Assembly (NCBI GenBank): GCA_021396245.1
Contig: WNYE01000011.1
Location: forward strand, 248,001 to 312,000
Origin: Sporothrix humicola
Lineage: Eukaryota > Ascomycota > Sordariomycetes > Ophiostomatales > Ophiostomataceae
Direction: 5' to 3'
Length of the DNA stretch: 64,000 bases
Shown: piece after piece, positions 10,561 through 21,688 of the stretch
Numbering within the stretch: the first letter of the stretch is position 1
How the letters are laid out: every line of letters starts with the position of its first letter
Translations under genes and position numbers: made by a program
The notes under the pieces: generated by a model
Told to the model about the DNA's origin: nothing
Databases searched by the model: none
What the model saw: the letters and a program-made list of their open reading frames with translations, nothing else

Positions 10561-13274
10561 ATGGCTGCCACACGCTTTTTCCGTTCCGGAAACGACAGCT
10601 CCAGCGAGAGCAGCTCCGACGAGGAGGAACTCTACTCCGAAGAGGAGGAGGAGCGCGACGAGGTCGACGACGATGAGGATGACGACTCTGACGACTCTGA
10701 CGACTCTGACATGGACGACGACGATGATGATGAGTCGGACTCGGACTCGGACGGCGACAAGCCCCGGGGCGCCAACGCTTTCTTGCTGGACGCCGACAGC
10801 GAATCGGGCAGCGACGACGAGGAGACGACCACCAAGGTGAAGAGCGCCAAAGACAAGCGGTTCGACGAGCTCGAGGCCACGATCACGGCGATTGAGAACG
10901 GCGAGAAGATCAACGACTGGGGCTCCATTTCGACAGGTACGTGAAGCCGTGTTTATTTTGTTTTGTTTTTTCAGGGCCTTTTTGAGGGTCGACGCGGTGA
11001 CTCAATTAATACTGACAACGCGTCACAGAATTCGACAAACTCAACCGCCAGGCCGAGAAGCTGCGTCAGGGCTCCAAGGCCCCCAAGCTGTATATCAAGG
11101 CCGTGGCCGATCTCGAGGACTTCCTCAATGAGTCCATCACCAAGCAAAAGGTCACCATCAAGAAGATGAACGCCACCAGCGCACGTGGCCTCAATGCCGT
11201 CAAGCAGCGCATACGCAAGGTCGTCAAGGAGTACCAGAGCCAGATCGACGAGTTCCGCGCCGACAAGGACGACTTCATGGAGTCGGACGAGGAGGAGGAG
11301 GTCGCCCCCAAGCCAAGGAAATCCGCCGCCGCCGTCTCCTTCGCCCCCGAGGATGCCGAGGACGACGAGGGCTTCTCAACTGTTGTCGGCAAGGGCGGCC
11401 GTGTTGTCCAGTTCACCCCCGAGGGCATCTTCAAGCAGCTGCGGACCATCATGGAGTCCCGCGGTAAGAAGAACACCGACCGGCCAGAGCAGATCAAGAT
11501 CATGGAGAAGCTCAACGAGATTGCCGTCACGCCCTACCAGCAGATCCGCGTCCTGCTGACGCTTGTCTCGGCCCGCTTCGATCTGGGCTCCGGCGCCGCC
11601 AGCTTCATGCCCCTCGACCACTGGAAGGCCGCCGAGAAGGAGCTGGGCCAGCTGTTCAAGATCCTCGAGAACAACAAGGACTACATTGTCATTGAGAACG
11701 CCGAGGAGTGGGACGACGACGACAAGCCGCCCACCCTCGAGGCCGGCCAGAAGTACATCAAGATCCCCGGCAGCATTGTGTCCTACGTTGAGCGCCTCGA
11801 CGACGAGCTCGTCCGCTCGCTGCAGAACATTGACCCCCACACCTCCGAGTATATTGACCGTCTGACCGACGAGGGTGCCCTGTACAACACCATTGTGCTG
11901 GGCCAGCTCTACTACGAGACCCTGCGCAAGGACTCGTCGCTCGAGATTCCCCAGGAGAGCCTGAACCGCATTGTCATGCGGAGACTCGAGCACATCTACT
12001 TCAAGCCGGCCCAGGTCATCAAGATCCTCGAGGAGAACAGCTGGAAGGCCGTGACGAGCGGCCTCGACTCGACCATCTCCCCGCGTGCCGAGTCTGCTGA
12101 GCCCTCGGGCCTGCTTAACGTGCTGTGCGGCTACCTGTTTGACAACAGCGAGGGCATCATCCGCGCGCGTGCCATGCTGTGCCAGATCTACTTCCTGGCG
12201 CTGCACGACGACTACTACCGCGCGCGCGACATGATGCTCATGTCGCATCTGCAGGAGACGATCAACAGCTTCGACGTGCAGTCGCAGATCCTGTACAACC
12301 GCACGCTGGTGCAGGTCGGCCTGTGCGCCTTCCGCAAGGGCCTTGTGTACGACGCGCAGAACACGCTGCAGGAGATCTGCGGTTCGGGCCGCCAGAAGGA
12401 GCTGCTCGCCCAGGGCGTCATGATCCAGCGCTACAGCCAGGTCACGCCCGAGCAGGAGCGCATCGAGAAGCAGCGCCAGCTGCCGTTCCACATGCACATC
12501 AACCTCGAGCTGCTCGAGTGCGTGTACCTGACGTGCAGCATGCTGCTCGAGATCCCGCTGCTGGCCCAGACGGGCTCGTCGCCCGACATCAAGAAGCGCG
12601 TCATCAGCAAGACGTACCGCCGCATGCTCGAGTACCACGAGCGCCAGATCTTCACGGGCCCGCCCGAGAACACGCGCGACCACGTCATGCAGGCGTCCAA
12701 GACGCTGGCGGCCGGCGAGTGGAAGAAGGCCATTGAGTTCATCCACAGCATCAAGATCTGGGAGCTCATGCCCCAGGCCGACAGCATCAAGGCCATGCTG
12801 GCCAAGCAGATCCAGGAGGAGGGCGTGCGCACGTTCCTGTTCACGTACGCGCCCTTCTACGACACGCTCGCCCTCGAGACGCTGAGCAACATGTTCGAGC
12901 TCGACAGCCACAAGATCTCGGCCATTATCAGCAAGATGATCTCGCACGAGGAGCTGGCTGCCGCCCTCGACCAGGTCAAGCAGACGGTTATCTTCCGTAA
13001 GGGCGTCGAGCTGTCGCGCCTGCAGAGCCTGGCCCTCACCCTGTCGGACAAGGCCAGCGCGCTCACCGAGTCCAACGAGCGGACACTGGAGCAGCGGACA
13101 CAGGGCTCGGCCAACGCCTTTGACAGACAAGGCGGTCGCGGCGGCGGCCGGGGCCGTGGCGGCGGAGCACGGGGCCGTGGCGGCGGTGCTCGTGGCGGCG
13201 GTGGCAACACGCAACGGCAGGCTGGCGGCACGCAGTTCACGGGCGGCGCACTGGGCGCAGCTGTCCGTGCTTGA
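10561..13274 (+). CDS. NIP1: Eukaryotic translation initiation factor 3 subunit C
   Basis: Subunit of eIF3, which recruits the 43S pre-initiation complex and contacts eIF1 and eIF5 through its N-terminal region. Two exons, 10561-10936 and 11029-13274, are joined across a 92-nt intron that restores ISTEFDKLNRQ. The product is 873 residues, a normal length for the family. Residues about 10-75 form a very acidic Ser/Asp/Glu tail, which is typical. The middle carries the long helical eIF3c core (LYIKAVADLEDFLNESI onward). A PCI domain lies near residues 720-800. The last ~45 residues are Arg/Gly repeats, a likely RNA-binding or methylated tail. The start context is cccaacATGGCT and is the first ATG of the frame. 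It is divergent from PRP8 and followed in tandem by the mitochondrial PPR gene. Confidence 0.96.
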
Positions 13275-14000
13275 TTTTTGTCGCTTTGTCGCTTTGTCAT
13301 TTTGTCGTTTTCTCATCTCGTTTTGGGTGTTTTGTGTTTGTTAAAGTTTAATCGTTTTTTCATGTCCTTTTAATGGTCTTTTTCTCTCTCTCTTTTGTCT
13401 CTTTCATGTTTGGGGATCAAGGTCATCAAAAAAAGGCTGCACTGACACGGGTGTTTTGACATTTTCAGCATTGTAGAGGACGGAACGAAGGGGTGCTTAG
13501 AGTCGGAAGGCACGAAAAACGTTCTTTCTTTGAATGTGTTTTTATTCGTCAAGGAAAGACCGTTTCTGCTTTCAGGTTTGAAATTGTCTGAAAAGCGCTG
13601 CATCTGGTTGAAGATGCCCGGAAAACAAAACGGCGACGTTAGAAAAGCAGTGTCTTTAGTGCGAAAAATATTATGATCCAAACAAGTTGTGCCTATGTAA
13701 TTTGCAGTGTTATTTGTGTAGAGTAAAAATGCGGGCAATTTTGGAGTGCAATTCCAACCGCTGTAACTGGCTGGTTCCAGGGCAGGACCCAGCACTGAGC
13801 GGAGTTATGGGCGGCCGCGCCAGAAAAAAACGGCCGAAAAATGAACGACTGCCAAATTGGAACGACATCGCAAAAGTGAAAGAGCCAAGATCCACCAGCG
13901 ACGACTGGACAGTCTGGCGCCCTTTTCTGTCTTTGAGCTCTTGTCACCGTTCTTCCACGACACCGTCCACGACTACAGCCACCAATTGATATTGGCAAAC
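13275..14000. other. Gap between NIP1 and the PPR gene leader
   Basis: No gene supported. The first ~40 nt after the NIP1 stop hold repeated ttTGTCGcttt-like units, then a T-rich stretch that probably serves as the 3' UTR. The right end leads into the transcribed leader of the next gene, where an intron and an upstream ORF can be seen from 14001. Confidence 0.5.
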
Positions 14001-14108
14001 ATGCAGAAGTGAGTTTCTGTCTCGAAAACTGCCTGTCCCGCGCGCAATCGTTTCCTGGTCGGCCGAGCTAACAGCTTTTTTTCCCTTCCCCGCAGTCTTG
14101 CTGTGTAG
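14001..14108 (+). other. Predicted spliced upstream ORF (MQNLAV) in the CIA84-like leader
   Basis: An ATG at 14001 reads ATG CAG AA and then meets a GTGAGT donor at 14009. A branch-point-like gctaac, a T/C tract and a cgcag acceptor end the predicted 87-nt intron at 14095. After joining, the frame is ATG CAG AAT CTT GCT GTG TAG, a six-codon uORF ending at 14108, 91 nt before the main start at 14200. Without splicing, the frame reads TGA almost immediately. Seen: splice signals and codons. Inferred: that the leader is transcribed from upstream and that the uORF dampens translation. Confidence 0.45.
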
Positions 14109-14199
14109 CTTTTCTCTTCTCTTCTTTTCTTTTCTACCCTCGACATCCACGCCTGTACCGACTTGACTCGAGGTAAACGACACTATCCCGTCACCAGCC

Positions 14200-16986
14200 A
14201 TGCGGTCGCACCTGGCGGCGCGCAATGCGTACATGCGCTGCCTCGCGCACGGCCGCTCCGACCTCCATCCAACAGTCCCCTCGGTGACGTCAATATCGAC
14301 ATCGACGACGACAAGATCAGCCTCCTTCTCGACATCACGAAGGACACCCTCTGCAGTGTCTTCCGTACCCTCTTCTAGCATACCGCAGTGTGCCCACCGG
14401 CCACGACACCCACGACGGTTCGCGGCAACAGAATCGGCAACGACATCCACATCCAGACACCCCACCTCCTCCCGCTCCTTCTCGACAACATCGCGACGGC
14501 CGTTTTTGCAGGCTCTCCGCCAGGCACCACCCCGCGAACTCAAAGAACAGCTCGTCGAGCCCGGCTACGATGTCCTCCTCAACTACCGCCGCAGCGTGGC
14601 CGAAGATACCCGCCGCCCGCCGCGCGAAGAACTGGTCAAGGCGTTCCGCGAATTCTTCGACTACAAATACCAGTACGGCAAGCGGGTGAACGCGACACAG
14701 GCACAGTGGTTCCGGCGGGTGTACCAGTACCTAAAGGGCGAGGGCCAGGACTTGGAGCAGCAGGCGTCACCTCTTCAGACCGACGGCATTGCTCACGGCC
14801 TGTCGGACGAAGATTTGCGGGCAGCTCGGGAAGCGCTGGCAAAACCGCCAAGCAGTACGGCAGACACTGCAGCGGCGAGCGAGCATCTGGCAATGTGCCG
14901 CGAGATCTACACAGAGCTGCGGACACGGCGGGTATGGACACCGCTCGACTTTAAGCGGCACATTTTTATTCTGTGCCAGTATGGTGCTGCCGTTGAAGCG
15001 TCAGAACTCCTTGCCAAATACTGGTTCTCGCCACGGCCGGCATACCAACTAACAGCAAAGCTGGCAGTAGAGCCAGGGGCAGAAGCACAGCAAGCACAAC
15101 AAGCACAGGATGACAGCTTGCGGTCATCACGGCGAGACAAGGAGTTGGTGGTCCTGGTGCTGCAAGGCCTTGCCAACGAGGGCCGTGAAGAGGCGTTGCT
15201 GGCCGAGGCCAAGGCAGCCGAAGAGAACGGCCTCGAGTACATGCCGCTCTTCCACGAGATCATGACCACGTTCTACGCGCGGCAAAACAACTTTACAAAA
15301 ACAAAAGAGTGGTTTGAGAAGCCCATTGCAGGGCGGCGGCCGGCTACAGCCCAAACATACGCTGAGCTGCTGGCGTTTTCGCAGCGCAATGGTTCCGAAA
15401 ATCCGTCCGAAAAGAAAGAATGGATTCAGTCGACGTTCCAGACGCTGTGTGACGCCAACCCGGCCAAGGATGTGTGGGACATCATCTTCCAATGGGCCGT
15501 GGTCTCGCTCGGCAAGGGCGTCGACGAGATCCGGCACATGATCGCCACGATGGTCAAGCACAATGGCAACCGGCCCAACATGTTGCCCGACGCTACGACC
15601 GTCAATGGTCTGATCAGGGCGGCCGCTTCAAAAGGCGACGTGCTGCTGGCCGAGCGGTTTGTGCGGCTGGGCGCGGCGCCCGAGAGTGCCGACGGACTCG
15701 ACATTGCACCCGATGCCCACACATTTATCCTGCAGCTCAACTACCGCGTCGATGCCAACGATTTAAGTGGTGCCTATGCCTCGTTTATGCACCTCCAGAG
15801 CATCGACTGCCCGGACGAGGAGGACGCGCCTGTTATCAACAAGTACATGCGCGCCCTGTGCACGGCGGCCGAGGCCGACACCACAGGCAATCATGGCTTG
15901 GGCGGCAAAGCCGTTATCAAAAACACACAGCGCATCCGCGACGTGCTCGACCTGGTCGAGGACCGCCAGGTAGCCCTCGAGCCGGCCACCGTCGTGGCGC
16001 TGTGCATGACGTTCTTTGGCAGCGACCAGCAGTTTGAGGTCATTGACGTGCTGTCGGTCCACGCCATGCAGTACTCGGTGGACGAGCGCGCCATTGTGCG
16101 CGACGCCTTTGTGCAGTACATTGTCGACCGCAAGCGCAGCAGCACCGCCCGCGCCTGGGACGCGTACTCCTTGCTGAGACAATACTTTGCCGAGACGCCG
16201 CCCGCCAGCCGTGAACGCGTCATGGACGGCTTTTTCCGGAGGCGCCGGCCGGACATGGGCTGCTACGTCTTTGGACACATGCGCGGCGCCAACGACCCCG
16301 CCCTTAGACCGACGGCCGATCTGTACGTCCGCTGTCTGGAGGGGCTGGGCCGATATCCCGACGAGGCCGGTCTGCGCATGATCCACAATATGCTCAAGAT
16401 GGACACGCTCGTACAGATGGACACGCGGCTGTACAATGCGCTGATGCTGGCGTATGCGGCCGCGGGCGACCGGTCCCGCGCTCTTGATTTCTGGCACGAG
16501 ATCGACGGGTCTGTCCAGGGTCCGACATACGAGAGTCTGGCCATTCTGTTCTACGTCTGCGAAGCCCTGCCGTTTGGCGACGCGACAGCGCGGTCTGTCT
16601 GGGCCAAGATGCAACGCATGGAGGTGGACGTGCCGCCAGACGTGTTTGATGCGTACAGCAGCTCGATTGCCGGCCAGGGCCATCTGGAAGAGGTGCAGAA
16701 GCTCATCTCAGGCATGGAGAAGAGCGTCGGATACGCGCCGACATTAACAACGTGAGTCCTCCAAAAGTGATACTATACGATAGGATACAGACAAACCCCC
16801 TTACTAACACTGTGTAGACTCGGCCTTGCGTGCAACGCTCTCCCCGGCCAGGATCTGCAGGCGTCGTTTGCCGACTGGGCCGCCGCTCAATACCCCGATA
16901 CTTGGGCCCAGGTAAAGAAGAAGGGTTGCACGGCCACCATTGACGGTCTCCGTCGGTACAAAATCACACGAGAGATGAAGGCATGA
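14200..16986 (+). CDS. Mitochondrial PPR protein, probably complex I intermediate-associated protein 84
   Basis: Two exons, 14200-16751 and 16818-16986, with a 66-nt intron; the product is 906 residues. The N-terminus is Arg/Ser/Thr-rich with almost no acidic residues for about 100 positions, as expected of a mitochondrial presequence. The body consists of helical pairs with pentatricopeptide-like spacing, for example around TYAELLAFSQRNG, HTFILQLNYRVDAN and TYESLAILFYVCEAL. The conserved block VWTPLDFKRHIFILCQYGAA resembles, from memory, the fungal CIA84 family, a chaperone of the membrane-arm intermediate of respiratory complex I. The family name is therefore likely but not proven; a PPR protein of mitochondria is the safer call. 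The start has a good context (ccagccATGCGG). The leader carries a spliced uORF. Its 3' end faces the bS18m gene across 264 bp. Confidence 0.75.
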
Positions 16987-17250
16987 ACGGCTAAAAACAT
17001 ATAGAGGCGGGCAAGCATGTAACTGTATATAGACCAAAAAATAAAACGGGGAGCATTGTTTGAATAGAAACAAATCAAGAGCAAAGCAAAAGCAAAAAAT
17101 GTGTCCAAAATAAACGTCGTCATGTATTGAGATCTTTTTCTCTTTTAGTTATATAAATATACACAAGGCGCTCTGCCCTGACCCGCCGTTCATCATACCA
17201 TCCGAAGCCGTCTTTTGCTCGTCTTATTCGTCCGCCCAACTCGCCACTCC

Positions 17251-18078
17251 CTACCTCTTGGAGTTTCCACTGGGCCGGTACGCCGCCTTTGGCATGCTGC
17301 TCATCAGAAGCTCGGGGTGCTTATGCACCCGCGGGTGGATGCCCAGGCCGTTGGCCCGCCGCACCGCCTTGGCCATCCGCCGCTGGTTCACCTTGCTGTA
17401 GCCCGTCTCCAGCGAGCCCAGAATCCGGCCCATGCTCGTCACGTGGCCCGAGATCATGCTAAAGTTGCGGTACTCGTCAATCATGTTGATGCCCAGCACC
17501 TCCATCACATCCACCTGCGGCAGCCCAGCATTCTTCCATTGCTGCATCTCGTACGGCCCCAGGTCGCCCGGCGAGTACACATCGCCGTTGCGCCAGTTCC
17601 GCGTAATGAACCGCGCATAGTCTTCCGTCGTCTTACGCTCCGCCATCTTCTCGAGCGTCGTCCGCCGCTGCTCCTCGCGCCGCTCGTACATGCGCCGGCG
17701 CGTCTCGCTGTCAAAGAGCACGCGGCTCAGCGCGGCATTGGCGTCGGTGGCCTTGCCGCCGAAGCGCGGGGCAGGTGGTCTTTGGCCGTTGGGGGAGGAC
17801 CGGTCGCTGTTGTCGAGGTTGAGGAATGAGGCGCCGCTCGAGGGGGCGTGGCGGGGGGCTACAAGATGTTAGTCAACGCTCAGTATCCAATGACAGTATC
17901 CATGGCATCCCCCAATAGCATATCGTGTGGTGGAAAAGGAGGGTCGAAACGTACGAACTGCCAGACGGGCGGTGCTGTGGAGGCCGGCGACGGCGATCCG
18001 GGGCACGGACGCGGTCGCAAACAGGTTGCTGCAGCGGCTCACGGCCGCCGCAAGTGGTGTTGGTAATCTTGCCGGCAT
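17251..18078 (-). CDS. RSM18: Mitochondrial small-subunit ribosomal protein bS18m
   Basis: Component of the mitochondrial 37S ribosomal subunit. Two exons, 18078-17955 and 17858-17251, with a 96-nt intron that has a tgactaac branch point; 243 residues. The N-terminal ~40 residues (MPARLPTPLAAAVSRCSNLF...) look like a presequence. The S18 core follows: NGDVYSPGDLGPYEMQQW, then IDEYRNFSMISGHVTSMGRI and NQRRMAKAVRRANGLGIHP, ending in VHKHPELL. An in-frame ATG at 18201 would add 41 residues, but they are not presequence-like, and ATG 18078 has the better context (acacaATGCCG), so I prefer it. A TCACGTGA palindrome sits about 170 bp upstream of the start (18249-18256). Confidence 0.88.
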
Positions 18079-20213
18079 TGTGTCTGGTTGTGAGGCGTCA
18101 ATGGGTGTCGATGGGCAACACACACGACGAGCTTGACGTTCAATCATCCGAGGATTGAAGCTTTTGGCACTCGCGACAATTTTTTGGATGTTGGTTTCCA
18201 TGCGCTAGTCCTATTTGGGCAAGGTTTCCATTAATGGTTGAGGTACAGTCACGTGAGCAGCATCGCCCGTTCCTGGATCGGCAACTGTCAAAATCATCAA
18301 ATGGAACGGTCAAGGTACGATATCATGTTAGGTCATTTGCTATTCTAGTAGTATCGTCTAACTCAATGCGCAGTCTCTGGAAGATTAAAGATACATTTGT
18401 AAGGTGCGCAAAATGGCGTTGATGGAACATCGCGATTGTGGCTCCACATGCAAAAGGCATCAGAATTGATGATTTGTGATGGTGACTTCATAAACAGCAA
18501 CAGGATTGACTTTCTTTGAGGAATTCTCGAGTCTCTTATACCTATATCAATATATTTATTTATTATCTTTATTGTGGGATTATATTTTCAAATTATACTT
18601 TTTTTTATATAATTTTTTTCATCGTTTAAATGTTTCAATATAGTTCTGGTGAAAAAAAAAAAAAAAAATGTATCAGTTTCTCATAAGCAAACGGAAGAAG
18701 CGAACTTCAACCGAACAACACCGTTAATACGGCGTATATACGCCTGCCGAGGGAATCAGCCTCATCATTATGATTTTTAATACCAACCACATGCAGTCCG
18801 CCGTATTATTTTCAGCCTTGTGACGTTGCCGTCTTACTACGTAAGATTTGTTCCAAACGCCGCCGGATATGGTGGTGTTGGGTATCTGGCGTTTTGTATA
18901 AGCAAACGAGTGTGTTATTCCACTAACATGTTGAACGTATTGTTCAGCCTCATCGGGTAACAGCAGTGGCCAAAAATTACGTTGGAGAACGGAGTGCGTT
19001 TTGTGTTTGAATTACGGTGTAATACGCCGTACTCGGCATTACTTTGTGTGCGCCTAGCATCGGTATGACACTCGTGGTCTGCTCGGTAATTGCGCAGGAT
19101 TGCCTAAAGAGGAAATAAATCAGTGTCTGTTGACACAGGAAAGAACGATCAGTAATTTTTACGTGGCACAGAGTCGAGGGAAGGAGCCGGCAGTGGCATG
19201 AGTCGTTTACTTTTGTCAGTGGCACGATCCGACCATCAGTCGACTGGTGGCGCGTCTGCCGGGTCGTTCTTTCCCCAGATGTTGTGCAAGTGCACATGTA
19301 CACGGATACAAGTTATGAAAATTGCTCATTATCTCAAGATCACGTAAATTTGGTGTAAAGTAAAGTAGAATTTGAATCAATTTATGTATTTTGAGAGTGA
19401 TGGAATAAATTTGAATGAGCAAAGAAATGCAACTGCTACCTAAGACGAACTGTGTGATATTACAACTAACAGAACATGCGAGCAGATAGAATGGGTATGG
19501 AGGGTATATGAAAAAAAGGGGATATTCGCTGAAAGCAATGCGAAAGAAGTCGTAAAACATGGTGGTGAAAAGTGTAGAAAGCAAAAGTGAAAAAAGGTAA
19601 CAGAAAAAAGTAAAGCACGCTCCGGTTTCGCCGTCGACCCTGTCCTGTCCCGTCTGTTCCAGTCTTATTTTCCTTTCCCGAACGAAAACTCCGTAGAGAC
19701 GTTGCCGTCACAGTCTTGTCCTCGTCTGCCCCTTTTTGTCCTTTTTTTATTCTTTTTGTTTCCTTGTTTTCCGTCCGTGCCGTTCTGTATCTTGTCCGGT
19801 CGGTTGTCGTCCGCCGTTCAATCAGCCTTTTGGGTCATCCTTGGGCCGTCGTCCAATAACGCATAAACGCCACAGAAAGAGGAAAAGCAATGCCGAAGTC
19901 GAAGAGAAAAAAAAAGCAGTGGAAATCCACAAAAAAGGCGCGCCTCGCCCGCAGGCGAATGCGAATCAACGGGAATCAAATTCGCGAAAACAAGACCGAG
20001 AAGAGAGAGGGAAGAAAATAGCAGATGACAGGAAAATTGGAACGCCGTCTTGGTGCATTTGGGTTGTGCGCAGCCCCGTGCAGTGTGCGCGTGGGGGCGT
20101 TTTTTTGCGTGGGCGCTTCCGACGAGTTCCGAGAAGGACCGAAAGTGTGCAGGGAAGCGTGTAAGTCGAGGCGAGCGAAGGCCAAAACAGGCTGCAGGCC
20201 TACGGCCTACAGC
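18079..20213. other. Intergenic region with AT-rich island
   Basis: No gene supported over 2.1 kb. From about 18540 to 18670 the sequence is extremely A/T-rich and ends in a run of 17 A (18652-18668). It is followed by a perfect 14-bp palindrome GGCGTATATACGCC (18731-18744) and by scattered copies of a TAATACGGCGTA-like motif. This composition differs sharply from the rest of the window and may mark a decayed repeat, but no terminal repeats or coding remnant were seen. Confidence 0.5.
18249..18256. promoter_or_regulatory. TCACGTGA palindrome upstream of bS18m
   Basis: A perfect 8-bp palindrome identical to the one in the PRP8-NIP1 promoter (10247-10254). It lies about 170 bp upstream of the preferred bS18m start. 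It matches the consensus of fungal bHLH factors of the Cbf1 type. A role in co-regulating expression genes is only an inference. Confidence 0.35.
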
Positions 20214-20369
20214 TTACAGGCACTTCTGGCACTGGACGTGGTTGCAGCTGGTGCAGGTGTTGCTAATGACGAAGACGCCACCGCACATATGGCAGTGGAC
20301 GGCGTAGACGCTCATCATAGGCTGGGGCTTGGCAGAAGCCGTGGTGGTGGGAGTGACAGTGTCGCCCAT
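20214..20369 (-). CDS. Small triple-CxxC zinc-ribbon-like protein
   Basis: A 51-residue ORF with strongly G/C-biased third positions and a good start context (ttcacaATGGGC). After a Thr/Pro-rich head come three CxxC pairs: C26-C29 (CHMC), C39-C42 (CTSC) and C47-C50 (CQKC), with H44 between the last two. The spacing suggests one or two bound zinc ions. It recalls, from general knowledge, small fungal proteins ending in C-x2-C-x-H-x2-C-x2-C, of unknown function. The frame stays open upstream, but that stretch is a pyrimidine-rich leader with poor codon use, so I start at the ATG next to the biased codons. No intron is needed. It stands alone between large gaps. Function unknown. Confidence 0.6.
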   Translation of the reverse strand: MGDTVTPTTTASAKPQPMMSVYAVHCHMCGGVFVISNTCTSCNHVQCQKCL

Positions 20370-21645
20370 TGTGAATGTGGTGGGAGTTGAAAGTGAGGTT
20401 TTCGTGTAAAGTGGTTTTATGGTAGAGAAGAGGTTCTCAGGTGATGTGCAGCGTATGCGCGTTGTGGTATGGTATGTTTGTGTGTGTGTACGAAAGTGTC
20501 GTTGAGTGTTGCAAGTATGCGAAAAGCCGGGGAAATGGGAAATGTAAGTGGGAAAGTAAAAGAGAGGAGGAATAAAAGAAGAAAGGAGAGGGCGAGAAAA
20601 AAATCGACAGATGGGGGAACAAAGAGTTAAATACAAGGAAAAAGGGAAACGAGAAAAAGGCAGTCGCGACGTGGGAGACAAGAAGGCAAGAACGAAACGG
20701 GGGGAAGGGGCTCTGACTCCGGTGTAAGAAAGGCAAGGAAAGGACGCGAAGGGAAACTGACGACAATATCATATTGGCAATGGAAATAGGCCACACAATG
20801 AAACTGGCGAATGGATGTGAGCCAAGACCACAGGGCTCGAGGGGAAGGACGAGGCCAGCGAATGGCCAGCGAGCAGACTGGTAAAAAGGAACCGAAATGC
20901 TGGCGCTTGTCAAACCTTGGTCAAGGATATTATTTTACTTTTTAACCTTTTGACCATTTGTTAGCCTGGTCGCTCTTTTTTGTTTCTCACACTGGCGCCC
21001 TTTTTTCGCGCCAGGGAAAGAACGCGCAAAACGTGGGTAGATGAGCAGATGAGCAGATGTGGGTGGCAAAAAAAGAGGACGAGTACTCCTCCAAGTTGCC
21101 TGACGTCGTCAGTGTTCACTTGTTCACTGTTTATGGAAGGAACAATGGACGAAACATGAGCGAAATGGGACAAAAGGACGAGCACAAAAAAATGCCAAGA
21201 CAAGTCCAAGGCCTCAACGACCTCGAGAAAGGAAAGAGGTGATCTTCCTGGATTTTCCATGGGTTTCTCCTTTCGAGGGCGACTCAAACGGCAGGAACGA
21301 CCGCCGTATCTTGCAAGCGAGTCGTGCAAGGTGTGGCCTGGTTGGTACGACAAAAAGGGATTACAAAAAGCTATTACGGATGGGATGAGCACCACCTGCA
21401 GCGAGTTGTACTCCGCGTCCTGTCGAAAGCCTTGTCCTTTGTTACAGAAGAATGCGGGCTGTCGGCCACAAACTCAACTCGAAAAAAGGGAAATATTTGA
21501 CGGGTTTGACGGGGGGTTGTGGGTGAGAAAGTTGGTGGACAATGGGGCACGGGGCCCGCGCTTCCTTCCTAGTGGATGCTTTCCCCGGATTTACACCATT
21601 TCTACACCATGGAGTCTGTCTGTCGTTTCGGGGAAGGAGAGATGA

Positions 21646-21688
21646 AGCACACCAAAAGCACACCAAGAGCACACCAAGAGCACACCAC
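21646..21688. repeat. 11-nt tandem repeat
   Basis: About 3.7 copies of agcacaccaag or agcacaccaaa in non-coding sequence. No function apparent. Confidence 0.75.

Noticed and set aside
11376..13316. 646-codon open frame antisense to NIP1
   Set aside because: Shadow frame; Leu/Arg/Val-rich without known domains, and NIP1 is certain.
17251..18201. Longer bS18m start at 18201
   Set aside because: The added 41 residues do not look like a presequence, and ATG 18078 has better context and a presequence-like following region.
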